Shown piece after piece: positions 1 through 7,868 of a stretch of 64,000 bases of DNA. The first letter of the stretch is position 1. Every line of letters starts with the position of its first letter. The stretch is taken from contig NZ_CP034759.1 of the NCBI RefSeq assembly GCF_004295665.1, positions 3,162,001-3,226,000 of the forward strand, read 5' to 3'. Source of the stretch: Litorilituus sediminis. GTDB lineage: Bacteria; Pseudomonadota; Gammaproteobacteria; Enterobacterales; Alteromonadaceae. The notes under the pieces were generated by a model that saw nothing but the letters and a program-made list of their open reading frames with translations, ran no database searches and was not told where the DNA came from. A program made the position numbers and the translations under genes.

Positions 1-1
1 T

Positions 2-649
2 CGATTATTATCTAGTATAGGCTTAGAGGTTATTGCAGCTAGCAATGGCATTCAGGCGGTTGAATTGGCGCTTGAGCACCAAGCCAAGTTATTACTGCTA
101 GACATTCAAATGCCCGAAATGGATGGTATTGAGGCGCTGACAAAATTGCGAAGTCTTGGTTATCAAGGTGCTATTTATGCCCTTACAGCCAATGCAATGT
201 CACATGAAATTGAACATTATATGTCTTTGGGTTTTGATGGCCACTTGAAAAAGCCTATTGAACGAGAGCAGTTTATCTCGGTGATCAGAAAATATTATCA
301 ACTTGATAAGTATAGTGATGTACAACTTAGCCAGCGCTTAGCCACAGTTGAACTAGCTGATTTAGCTAATGAGTTTACGCAAAATTTATCGCAAGATAGA
401 GCACTTTTACAGCAATGCACTGAGGCCAAAGACTATAATGCCGCAGGGCGTTTAGTGCATAAAATAGCGGGTGCAGCGCAAATGTTTGGCTATGTTGAAT
501 TAAGTCAATTAGCGAGGGAATTAGAGCTAAAATTAAAAGGTCAGCCTGAGCGAACAGCAGCAGAGCTTGCGACTATACAAGACTTATTATCATGTTTGTT
601 TGATGAAATAAGTGTTATTGAACATAAAGCCAAGGGTGAGTCTAGCTAA
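2..649 (+). CDS. Hybrid signalling protein, C-terminal part (receiver + HPt), 5' truncated by window edge
   Basis: The reading frame is open from the first bases, so this is the 3' part of a longer gene, probably a hybrid sensor kinase. What is visible starts inside a response-regulator receiver domain: the phospho-acceptor Asp lies in LLLLDIQMPEMDG (codon near 101) and the conserved Lys in GHLKKPI (near 250). A histidine phosphotransfer domain follows, with the likely phosphorylated His in RLVHKIAGA (codon near 458). Receiver followed by HPt at the C-terminus is typical of multi-step phosphorelay kinases. Its stop codon overlaps the next start (TAATG), suggesting co-translation. The input signal cannot be told from this fragment. 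Confidence 0.85.
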   Translation, partial: RLLSSIGLEVIAASNGIQAVELALEHQAKLLLLDIQMPEMDGIEALTKLRSLGYQGAIYALTANAMSHEIEHYMSLGFDGHLKKPIEREQFISVIRKYYQLDKYSDVQLSQRLATVELADLANEFTQNLSQDRALLQQCTEAKDYNAAGRLVHKIAGAAQMFGYVELSQLARELELKLKGQPERTAAELATIQDLLSCLFDEISVIEHKAKGESS

Positions 650-1545
650 TGAAATCTTTGTCTATATCGCAGTTACTTTTAGCGCTAGCAATGGCTTATT
701 TAGCGTATGCGATATTGAGTTTTACTCGCGAGCTGCCGGCAATTATCACTTTGGTTGATGATATAAGCCCGAAAGTAGAGAGCATTACTGAAGAAGTTGC
801 TTTAATAAGAGAGGAAATTTCTCAAGTTCGTCAGCTTGTTGCCAAGCAGACGCCAGCGATTTTAACCCAAGTGCAAGATACCTTACCAGTTGTTGAACAA
901 GTGCTGGCAGAAAGTCAGCGCTACTCAAGTCATATTCCACAATTATTACGTCAATTAGAAAAAATAGAGCAGCAAGTAGCTAATGTGCAAACACAATTAC
1001 CACAGATTTATCAGCTTGTTGATGATGTCGTGCTAACAACACAAGCAACTACTGCTGAAGTGGCTAAGTGGCGACCTCATTCACAAAAGTATATTGAAGA
1101 GTTGGCACATGCTCGCCAAGATATACCCCAATATTTAACGCGCGTTGAACACATAGTTGCTGATGCTAAAACCCTAGGTAAAGAAACCAGTAGTGGCTTA
1201 GTGTCAGGTTTTTTTAAAGGGGTTATCTCCTTACCTTTTGAAGTGGTTTCTGGCCTGACGGGTATTGTTGACTCTAAGTCTAAATCAGCAAAATATTTAA
1301 CCGCAACTGATGTTACCTTAATTCAAGAACATGCCGTAGCGCTGTTAGAGAGTCAGGCGCAAAGTCAAACTATTTGGCAAAACGTGGAAACAGGTAATCG
1401 TGGTCGTATTTTAAAAGGTAATTTAAAGCACCGTGATAAACAGCCCTGCCATGAATTAACCTTTATTAATCACTTTAAAGGGCAGAAAGAAACCCTTAAA
1501 GAGTTGATGTGTAAAAATGATCAAGGCTTGTGGCAGGTTATCTAA
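649..1545 (+). CDS. Membrane-anchored coiled-coil protein with RT0821-like C-terminal domain
   Basis: This is a 298-residue protein without a confident name. Residues about 5-24 form one hydrophobic N-terminal segment, either a signal anchor or an uncleaved signal. Residues about 38-180 are rich in Glu, Gln, Val and Leu in heptad-like spacing and probably form a long coiled coil. The last 70 residues (WQNVETGNRGRI ... CHELTF ... LMCKNDQGLWQVI) resemble the small beta-sheet domain of the RT0821/17-kDa surface antigen group, including the Cys pair and a terminal Trp. The domain most likely lies in the periplasm. The start overlaps the stop of the phosphorelay gene upstream, so the two are probably transcribed together. 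Its function is unknown. Confidence 0.6.
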   Translation: MKSLSISQLLLALAMAYLAYAILSFTRELPAIITLVDDISPKVESITEEVALIREEISQVRQLVAKQTPAILTQVQDTLPVVEQVLAESQRYSSHIPQLLRQLEKIEQQVANVQTQLPQIYQLVDDVVLTTQATTAEVAKWRPHSQKYIEELAHARQDIPQYLTRVEHIVADAKTLGKETSSGLVSGFFKGVISLPFEVVSGLTGIVDSKSKSAKYLTATDVTLIQEHAVALLESQAQSQTIWQNVETGNRGRILKGNLKHRDKQPCHELTFINHFKGQKETLKELMCKNDQGLWQVI

Positions 1546-1651
1546 TTATTACTGATTAGCGCCTTGAGCAAACTAGCTACTGAGAAGCAAGCCAAAGCTA
1601 ATTAATTTGTGTACAATAAAGTAATAACAACATTTTACTATGGGATTTCAA

Positions 1652-2581
1652 ATGGCTAGAGAACAATTTGGCATTTGTGCTGAGCCTAATTTGCATGGCA
1701 GTTATTTATTGTTTAATGCGCTTGATGATAGAAACGCCTTTATTCGTGCAGCAGTGTCTCGTTTACCAACATTATTTGATAATTATGCCGAGCAATTTTC
1801 TGAAGCAAATTTAATTGGTGTGGTTGCTATTGGTGCTAATTATTGGGATGAATTTTACCCTCAGGCACGACCTTTGCAGTTAAGGCCTTTTCCCGCAATG
1901 GATAGTGATGATAGGGTTGCGCCATCCACAAGCTTCGATATCTATGTTGAAATACGTAGTGATCGTGCTGATGTAAACCATATTGTTAGTTCAAAAGTTT
2001 GTCAGTTATTGGGTGATAGTGTTGAGCTAATGGAACAAACTCAAGCATTTCGTTTTTTAGACGGCAGAGACTTAACCGGTTTTGTTGATGGTACTGAAAA
2101 TCCACAAGGTATTCACCGTAGAGAAGTTGCCTTAGTTACCCCAGAGCAAGATGAACTTTTTACTGGTGGCAGCTATTTACATATTCAAAGGTATCAACAC
2201 AATTTAGTTTTGTGGAATTCGATTACTGAGCGCGAACAAGAGGATGTTTATGGTCGAACCAAGGTTGATAATATTGAATATGCCAGTGAAGATAAAGCGC
2301 TTACCGCACATACCAAGCGTACTAGCTTAAAAGATGAGCACGGCAAGAGTATTGAAATATTAAGACAAAGTATGCCTTATGGTGATATAAAGCGAAAAGG
2401 CTTGATGTTTGTTTCTTATTGTCATTCACCAGAGCCATTTGAAACTATGCTTAATAGCATGATTAATGGTGATGAATCTGGCAATGTTGATCATCTATTA
2501 AAGTATACACAAGCAGAAACGGGCGCTGCTTTTTTTGCGCCAAGCTTAAACTTTTTAGCTGAATTGGAAAAAGAATCTTAA
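1652..2581 (+). CDS. Dyp-type heme peroxidase (YfeX/EfeB class)
   Basis: This is a cytoplasmic-type dye-decolorizing peroxidase; the family uses heme and peroxide to oxidise porphyrins, dyes and other substrates. The signature GFVDGTENP carries the distal catalytic Asp. The proximal heme-ligand His is in LTAHTKRTSL, and the distal Arg is in LRQSMPYG. Length (309 aa) is normal for the YfeX-like B/P-type group. No export signal is visible, unlike EfeB. The ATG at 1652 is preferred because GGGA lies a few bases upstream; an in-frame ATG at 1640 would add four residues. The physiological substrate cannot be inferred here. Confidence 0.88.
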   Translation: MAREQFGICAEPNLHGSYLLFNALDDRNAFIRAAVSRLPTLFDNYAEQFSEANLIGVVAIGANYWDEFYPQARPLQLRPFPAMDSDDRVAPSTSFDIYVEIRSDRADVNHIVSSKVCQLLGDSVELMEQTQAFRFLDGRDLTGFVDGTENPQGIHRREVALVTPEQDELFTGGSYLHIQRYQHNLVLWNSITEREQEDVYGRTKVDNIEYASEDKALTAHTKRTSLKDEHGKSIEILRQSMPYGDIKRKGLMFVSYCHSPEPFETMLNSMINGDESGNVDHLLKYTQAETGAAFFAPSLNFLAELEKES

Positions 2582-2585
2582 TCTT

Positions 2586-2618
2586 AGCCAAGCCAAGCCA
2601 AGCCAAGCCAAGCCAAGC
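2586..2618. repeat. AGCCA pentanucleotide tandem repeat
   Basis: Six perfect copies of AGCCA plus a partial seventh lie between the stop of the Dyp peroxidase gene and the stop of the converging transglutaminase-like gene, and occupy nearly the whole gap. The tract is outside both reading frames, so copy-number change would not shift a protein. It may be a slipped-strand microsatellite. Confidence 0.9.
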
Positions 2619-2623
2619 TCAGT

Positions 2624-3649
2624 TTAGTTGCTTGAGCTGTCATCATTTTCAGGGGATAAAACCGTAATAGCAGCATGATAGGTTTCTATTACATAACGCC
2701 CCTGATTAATAGCTAACTCAGACTCAGGTGCTAACTTACCTAAGGGTAACAGCATGGGGCCAGTAGGCTCTGCCAGTAAGTAATTTATACCTTGATACTC
2801 TACGCTGGTTTCACCTGCATTTGCTGGTATAGCAATGCCAATAAAAGCATGCTGATCAATAAAGACGAAAGCCATTTCTATTCTAGGCATTAATGAGCGA
2901 AGTAATGCCGCCGTTAATGTCATTTTACTATCGCAATCACCTTGGTTTTCCCACAATACTTTTAATGGTGGATTAAAGCCTGCCCCTGATGAGGTTAATC
3001 TATTTTCTAAGGTTGCATAAGGGATACTTTGAACAAAACCTAGAACAAAGTTTGTTACTTCTCGTACGTTTTGAATTGAAGCTTTTTCTAAAATAGTAGG
3101 TTTTAGTGGTTTTAAATCCATCACGTTGCCATTTGCGATTCTGACGTGATCAACTTTTATTCCTGTTTGTTGATCGTGATTGGTAAAAGCTTGATAGTAA
3201 TTCTCGTTGAAATAATCTTGCCTTGCTTGCTGCTCAAGCTGAGCAAGTTGCTGATAGGCCTGATTAACCTTATCGCTATCAGTACCTAGCACTTCTATGG
3301 TGAAGTCGTTATTAACTTGTTTAAATTGTACTTGCACACCAGGTATTGGTTGTTGCTGAACAGTTTTTTTTATTTTTCGAATAATTGCCTTTCTCGCAAA
3401 GTTGGCTTGATAGGGTTTTAGCTCTCTAAATCGCTGAAAAAGCGCCTTGTTTGATAAGGTAAAGTTCATGGCTTGTGTGTTGTTATTAATATCAAGCCAT
3501 TGATAGGAAAATTGATAACCAGTATCGGTCGCTTTTTTATTAAAGCTGATTTGTTTGCCTTTGACTGGCGCACAGATAAGAGCAAGCGTAAATACACAGA
3601 TGAAGAGTAGAGCAAACTTATCAGCATATGATGAGCGCTTTGCTAGCAT
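2624..3649 (-). CDS. Secreted transglutaminase-like (papain-fold) protein
   Basis: A 341-residue protein with an N-terminal hydrophobic segment (about residues 12-28) that looks like a signal peptide or anchor, so it probably acts in the periplasm. The C-terminal half has the transglutaminase-like triad pattern: Cys239 in NQGDCDSKMTL, His267 in DQHAFIGI, and an acidic residue in LLAEPTGP. Proteins of this fold in bacteria are mostly peptidases or cross-linking enzymes; the substrate cannot be predicted here. The gene stands alone, convergent with the Dyp peroxidase gene and divergent from the acyl-CoA dehydrogenase gene. Confidence 0.72.
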   Translation of the reverse strand: MLAKRSSYADKFALLFICVFTLALICAPVKGKQISFNKKATDTGYQFSYQWLDINNNTQAMNFTLSNKALFQRFRELKPYQANFARKAIIRKIKKTVQQQPIPGVQVQFKQVNNDFTIEVLGTDSDKVNQAYQQLAQLEQQARQDYFNENYYQAFTNHDQQTGIKVDHVRIANGNVMDLKPLKPTILEKASIQNVREVTNFVLGFVQSIPYATLENRLTSSGAGFNPPLKVLWENQGDCDSKMTLTAALLRSLMPRIEMAFVFIDQHAFIGIAIPANAGETSVEYQGINYLLAEPTGPMLLPLGKLAPESELAINQGRYVIETYHAAITVLSPENDDSSSN

Positions 3650-3856
3650 AGTGTTAATGCTCCTGATAATTTCATTATAACTTCATATTAACGCTAATTT
3701 TTTATGTTAGCTACACTGATTATTTAACTCTTTTTAATCGTACCTGTTATCACAACGCATATTAAGTTCGAGGAAATCACTTTACTTTCTTCGTTGTTAG
3801 GGTATATTCAAACAGGTGTTTTAATTGGATGTTTGTTTTTTGTTGAGGAGATAATT

Positions 3857-5641
3857 GTGGCTGAGTATAAAGTTCCATTAGCTGATATGGATTTCTTATT
3901 ATTTGAGGTTTTTAAAGCTGATGACATTTGGCAAAAATTACCAAAACTTGCAGAGCAAGTTGATAAAGATACTGCCCAAGCTATTTTACAAGAGTGTGCC
4001 AAAATTGCTGAACAAGAAGTTGCACCAATAGCACGTCAGGGGGATGAAACCGGGGTTCGTTATGATGCAGGTAAAGTCATTACCGCACCTGGTTATAAAG
4101 AAGCCTTTAATACCTATGTTGAAGGTGGTTGGCCTGCGTTAGGTGGTGATGTTGACTATGGCGGTATGGGCATGCCAAAAATGCTGACCGCAATGCATGA
4201 AGAAATGTTGTGTAGTGCTGATATTTCTTTTGCTTTATATCCATCTCTTACCGCTGGCGCAGCATTATCTTTGGCAAAACACGGTAGTGAAGCGTTAAAA
4301 GAAAAATATCTAACGAAAATGTATTCGGGCCAATGGGCTGCATCTATGTGCTTAACGGAAGCACATTCTGGCTCTGATTTAGGCATTATCAGAACTAAGG
4401 CAGTAGCAAACGATGATGGCAGCTATGATATTTCAGGTAATAAAATCTTTATCACTGGCGGCGAGCATGACTTAACAGAGAATATTATTCATTTAGTTTT
4501 AGCCAAGTTGCCTGATGCTCCTGCTGGCCCTCGTGGCATTTCACTTTTTTTAGTGCCTAAGTTTAAAGTCAATGATGATGGCAGCTTAGCTGAGTCAAAT
4601 AATGTAAGTTGTGGCTCAATTGAGCACAAGATGGGGATTCATGCTTCGGCGACTTGTGTTATGAATTTTGATGGAGCACAAGGTTATCTGATTGGCGAGC
4701 TTAATAAAGGGTTAGCTTGCATGTTTACCATGATGAACTTTGAACGTATAGGTGTTGGTATTCAAGGCTTAGGTGCGGCAGTTAAGTCATATCAAAATGC
4801 TTTGGAATACGCGAAAGATCGACAGCAGGGACGCGCCCTTACTGGTGCCAAAAGCCCTAAACAGACAGCCGATTCAATTATGGTGCATGGTGATGTTCGT
4901 CGTATGCTCCTTAACATGAAAGCGCTCAATGAAGGCTCACGAGCATTGTCTACCTATATCTCTATGCAGCTTGACTATGCCACCTATGCTGAAGGAGAAG
5001 AGCAAGCAAAAGGCGAGACTTTATCAGCATTACTAACACCGATAGCTAAAGCCTTTTTCACTGATTTAGGCTTTGAGAATACAGTTACAGGTCAGCAAGT
5101 CTTTGGTGGACATGGCTATATCAGAGAGTGGGGGCAAGAACAGCTAGTTAGGGATGCCCGTATTACGCAAATTTATGAAGGCACTAATGGTATTCAAGCA
5201 ATGGACTTACTATTGCGTAAAGTTGCAGGCTCTAAAGGCGCTATGTTCACTACCTTTTATAACGAAGTGGTAGAGTTTATTGAATCGGTTGAGCACCAAG
5301 ATAGCATGCAAGAGTTTGTTAAGCCTTTATCTGATGCCTTGGAAGATCTAAATGATCTAACTTTGGAATTGCTCAGCAAAGCGCAAGACAATATTGATGA
5401 GCTAGGCGTAAGTGCCAATGATTACCTTCATGTGTTTGGTTATACGGCAATGGCTTTTGTATGGGCAAAAATGGCGCAAGTTGTACTTGCCAGTGAGCAG
5501 ATAAGTGAAGAGTTTTATCAAAGTAAATTACATACAGCACGTTATTTCTTTAAGCGATTATTACCTAGACGGATCTCTTTAATTGCATTGGCAAGATCTG
5601 GCGCTGATAGTGTTTTTGATATCAGTGATGAGTTATTTTAG
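3857..5641 (+). CDS. Acyl-CoA dehydrogenase, large ~595-aa type (DmdC-like)
   Basis: FAD-dependent dehydrogenase introducing the alpha-beta double bond into an acyl-CoA thioester, with electrons passing to ETF. At 594 residues it belongs to the long subfamily with an extra C-terminal domain, which includes the 3-methylmercaptopropionyl-CoA dehydrogenases (DmdC) and several fatty-acyl enzymes. The central domain has CLTEAHSGSDLG (flavin/substrate region), and IYEGTNGIQAMDLLLRK is the usual C-terminal signature. The GTG at 3857 is chosen because GAGGAG sits just upstream and MAEYKVPLADMDF is the expected family N-terminus; the ATG-less extension to 3794 is unlikely. Substrate chain length cannot be assigned from sequence alone. 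Confidence 0.88.
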   Translation: MAEYKVPLADMDFLLFEVFKADDIWQKLPKLAEQVDKDTAQAILQECAKIAEQEVAPIARQGDETGVRYDAGKVITAPGYKEAFNTYVEGGWPALGGDVDYGGMGMPKMLTAMHEEMLCSADISFALYPSLTAGAALSLAKHGSEALKEKYLTKMYSGQWAASMCLTEAHSGSDLGIIRTKAVANDDGSYDISGNKIFITGGEHDLTENIIHLVLAKLPDAPAGPRGISLFLVPKFKVNDDGSLAESNNVSCGSIEHKMGIHASATCVMNFDGAQGYLIGELNKGLACMFTMMNFERIGVGIQGLGAAVKSYQNALEYAKDRQQGRALTGAKSPKQTADSIMVHGDVRRMLLNMKALNEGSRALSTYISMQLDYATYAEGEEQAKGETLSALLTPIAKAFFTDLGFENTVTGQQVFGGHGYIREWGQEQLVRDARITQIYEGTNGIQAMDLLLRKVAGSKGAMFTTFYNEVVEFIESVEHQDSMQEFVKPLSDALEDLNDLTLELLSKAQDNIDELGVSANDYLHVFGYTAMAFVWAKMAQVVLASEQISEEFYQSKLHTARYFFKRLLPRRISLIALARSGADSVFDISDELF

Positions 5642-5683
5642 CGAAAAATAACCTTATAATTAACGATGACAACACGTATAATC

Positions 5684-5714
5684 AAAGCCTAACAGATCCT
5701 TGTTAGGCTTTTTG
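5684..5714 (+). terminator. Rho-independent terminator after acyl-CoA dehydrogenase
   Basis: AAAGCCTAACA pairs with TGTTAGGCTTT across a six-base loop, followed by a T-rich tract. It lies 43 bases past the stop codon and separates this gene from the mra/dcw promoter region. Confidence 0.88.
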
Positions 5715-5841
5715 TTTTTACAGGAGATACTTTAAGTGACAGGTTTTGGGCAAATGACTACCTGTTATGACACACTGATAGTAAATTTTGAAAAAATTAG
5801 CCACAAATAACTATTTTCTCGCCACTTTTTTGTTGTAATGT

Positions 5842-5855
5842 TCCACAAAACTCCA
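5842..5855 (-). promoter_or_regulatory. Possible second MraZ half-site pair, inverted
   Basis: Two TCCACAAA copies start ten bases apart. On the minus strand these read TGTGG in direct repeat with the same 10-base period as the plus-strand MraZ operator about 130 bases downstream. Only two copies are present, so this is speculative. Confidence 0.3.
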
Positions 5856-5937
5856 CAAATTCATAAACTTCCTTGAAGGCCTTAATTTTACTGGTCTTAT
5901 GCCTTGCTTAACCGTGCCCCTTTTCCGGATTATCTGC

Positions 5938-5967
5938 TTGACATCTCCTTGCTTTGTTCACTAAACT
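5938..5967 (+). promoter_or_regulatory. Sigma70 promoter of the mraZ/dcw cluster
   Basis: A perfect TTGACA (5938-5943) is followed after 18 bases by TAAACT (5962-5967). Transcription would start near 5974, immediately before the MraZ repeat operator, which fits a repressor site at the start of transcription. The rest of the 422-base gap between the acyl-CoA dehydrogenase gene and mraZ holds no convincing gene. Confidence 0.75.
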
Positions 5968-5975
5968 GTATCAAT

Positions 5976-6002
5976 GTGGAAAAAAGTGGGAAATTGTGGA
6001 TC
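5976..6002 (+). promoter_or_regulatory. MraZ operator: three TGG(G/A) direct repeats, 10-base period
   Basis: TGGA (5977), TGGG (5987) and TGGA (5997) are spaced exactly ten bases apart. In E. coli, MraZ represses its own operon by binding TGGGN direct repeats separated by five bases, the same period. The array lies just downstream of the predicted start of transcription and upstream of mraZ, so autoregulation is the natural reading. Confidence 0.78.
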
Positions 6003-6063
6003 TTTGATCAGCAGCTAATCACTTTTGTTTAAATAAACAACAAAAAAGTAAGAAACAACCTTC

Positions 6064-6522
6064 ATGTTTAGAGGCACTAGCGCAATAACGCTTGATAGCA
6101 AAAATAGGATCACGATCCCTACGCGGTATCGTGAAGAGCTATTTGCTGATTGCCAAGGCAAGATGGTTTGTACTGTTGATATTCAGCACCCATGTTTATT
6201 GCTTTATCCATTACCTGAATGGGAAGAAATAGAATTAAAGCTTTGTAAGCTTTCCAGTATGGATCCTCAGGAAAGGTTATTACAGCAGGTGTTGTTAGGT
6301 AATGCCACTGACTGTGATATGGATAAAAATGGTCGCTTGTTGCTTAATGGCCCGTTGCGCACTCATGCAGGCTTAGAAAAAAACGTCATGTTGGTTGGTC
6401 AACTGAAAAAGTTTGAGATATGGAGTGAAGCAGCATGGCAAGCGCAAATGCAGCAAGGTATTAGTAAAATACAATCAGGTGAAATTGAGCTGACAGAACG
6501 ACTGCTTGATTTATCACTGTAA
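6064..6522 (+). CDS. mraZ: Transcriptional regulator MraZ
   Basis: First gene of the division and cell-wall cluster. MraZ is an AbrB-fold DNA-binding protein made of two tandem SpoVT/AbrB-like halves, and represses the dcw operon in E. coli. MFRGTSAITLDSKNRITIP begins the first half and the second half is marked by DMDKNGRLLLNGPLR. Length (152 aa) matches the family. The ATG at 6064 has only a weak ribosome site. The three-repeat operator upstream supports self-repression. Confidence 0.96.
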   Translation: MFRGTSAITLDSKNRITIPTRYREELFADCQGKMVCTVDIQHPCLLLYPLPEWEEIELKLCKLSSMDPQERLLQQVLLGNATDCDMDKNGRLLLNGPLRTHAGLEKNVMLVGQLKKFEIWSEAAWQAQMQQGISKIQSGEIELTERLLDLSL

Positions 6523-6558
6523 GTTATATAACGAATAATAGGTAATAAAAATAACAAC

Positions 6559-7509
6559 ATGGAACTAGATAAGTCTCATATATCGGTTTTATTGTCTGAA
6601 GCTGTAGATGGTTTAGATGTGAAAGCTGACGGCTGCTATATTGACTGTACTTTTGGTCGTGGCGGTCACTCGACTGTGATTTTATCTAGGCTTTCAGAGC
6701 AAGGGCGCTTATTTGCAATTGATCGAGATCCTACGGCAATTGCTGCGGCTAAAAAATTTGCCGATGATGCTCGTTTTCATATTGATCACCAAGGTTTTGC
6801 TCACTTACAGAGTATTGCTGATAAACATAATATTAGCGGCAAAGTAGACGGCATTTTATTGGACTTAGGCGTTTCTTCCCCGCAATTAGATGAAGCTGAG
6901 CGTGGTTTTAGCTTTATGAAAGATGGTCCGCTTGATATGCGCATGGACACTAGTCGTGGGCAAACAGCGGCAGAGTGGCTTGCACAAGCAGATGTTGAAG
7001 ATATTAGTTGGGTATTAAAAACCTTTGGTGAAGAAAAACACGCTTGGCGGATAGCAAACGCTATTGTTGATACCAGAGAAGAAACCCCTTTGCTAAGAAC
7101 AAGCCAACTAGCTGAGCTTATTAAAAAAACAGCACCACAGCGTGAAATTAAAAAGCATCCGGCAACACGTAGCTTTCAAGCGATTCGTATGTATATCAAT
7201 AGCGAGCTTGAGCAGATTGAAAAAGCACTTGCCGCATCGCTTGATGTTTTAGCAGAGCAAGGTCGTTTAGTCGTTATTAGCTTTCACTCGCTTGAAGATC
7301 GTTTAGTAAAACAGTTTATGAAAAAACACTCGCAGGCTAAAAAAGTACCGCGTGGTTTACCTATTAGTGATGAAGAGTTAAATAAAGGCAAAAAATTACA
7401 GCTAATTGGCAAAAAACAAAAGCCAAGCAAGGCAGAAGTAGAAGAAAACGTGCGTTCGAGAAGTTCCGTTTTACGAGTGGCACAGCGCTTACCTAGGCCA
7501 GTTGAGTAA
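6559..7509 (+). CDS. rsmH: 16S rRNA m4C1402 methyltransferase RsmH (MraW)
   Basis: SAM-dependent methyltransferase that adds the N4-methyl group at C1402 of 16S rRNA, next to the 2'-O-methyl group added by RsmI (encoded near 48 kb in this window). Conserved landmarks: [12 protein letters not shown] (SAM motif I), [15 protein letters not shown], and [16 protein letters not shown] near the C-terminus. Length (316 aa) matches E. coli. It lies 36 bases after mraZ and 6 before ftsL in the conserved dcw order. Confidence 0.97.
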   Translation: MELDKSHISVLLSEAVDGLDVKADGCYIDCTFGRGGHSTVILSRLSEQGRLFAIDRDPTAIAAAKKFADDARFHIDHQGFAHLQSIADKHNISGKVDGILLDLGVSSPQLDEAERGFSFMKDGPLDMRMDTSRGQTAAEWLAQADVEDISWVLKTFGEEKHAWRIANAIVDTREETPLLRTSQLAELIKKTAPQREIKKHPATRSFQAIRMYINSELEQIEKALAASLDVLAEQGRLVVISFHSLEDRLVKQFMKKHSQAKKVPRGLPISDEELNKGKKLQLIGKKQKPSKAEVEENVRSRSSVLRVAQRLPRPVE

Positions 7510-7515
7510 CTTGTT

Positions 7516-7830
7516 ATGGCGGTGCGAAGGGCTGCGCTAGTTTTTGATATTTGGCAAGATATAGTTAGATACAGTTTTAGTTATATATTGTTGATTTTAG
7601 TCGTTATTTCGGCGTTTTCGGTAATTTACTATACCCATGTAAATCGCCAAACGACCAGTGAATTGGAAGTATTGTTAAGTCAAAAAGATGAATTAAATAT
7701 TGAGTGGCGAAACTTATTATTAGAACAAAATAGCCTTGCAGAACATAGCGAGATAGAAAGTAAAGCTAAGCGGCTGCTTAATATGAAGCGCCCAGACAGT
7801 AAATCAGAAGTAATTATCAGCCTACCATAG
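7516..7830 (+). CDS. ftsL: Cell division protein FtsL
   Basis: Small bitopic inner-membrane protein of the divisome; with FtsB and FtsQ it activates FtsWI septal synthesis. The 104-residue product has a short cytoplasmic N-terminus, one transmembrane helix (about residues 20-40) and a periplasmic leucine-zipper-like coiled coil ending in a conserved KRLLNMKRP motif. FtsL diverges quickly, so the identification rests on size, topology and position between rsmH and ftsI. Confidence 0.93.
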   Translation: MAVRRAALVFDIWQDIVRYSFSYILLILVVISAFSVIYYTHVNRQTTSELEVLLSQKDELNIEWRNLLLEQNSLAEHSEIESKAKRLLNMKRPDSKSEVIISLP

Positions 7831-7868
7831 CAAACGCTTGGTTAGGTTAAGTGAATAAGTAACCAAAA

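Noticed and set aside
3794..3856. N-terminal extension of the acyl-CoA dehydrogenase
   Set aside because: The upstream frame is open, but the GTG at 3857 has GAGGAG in front and gives the family N-terminus.
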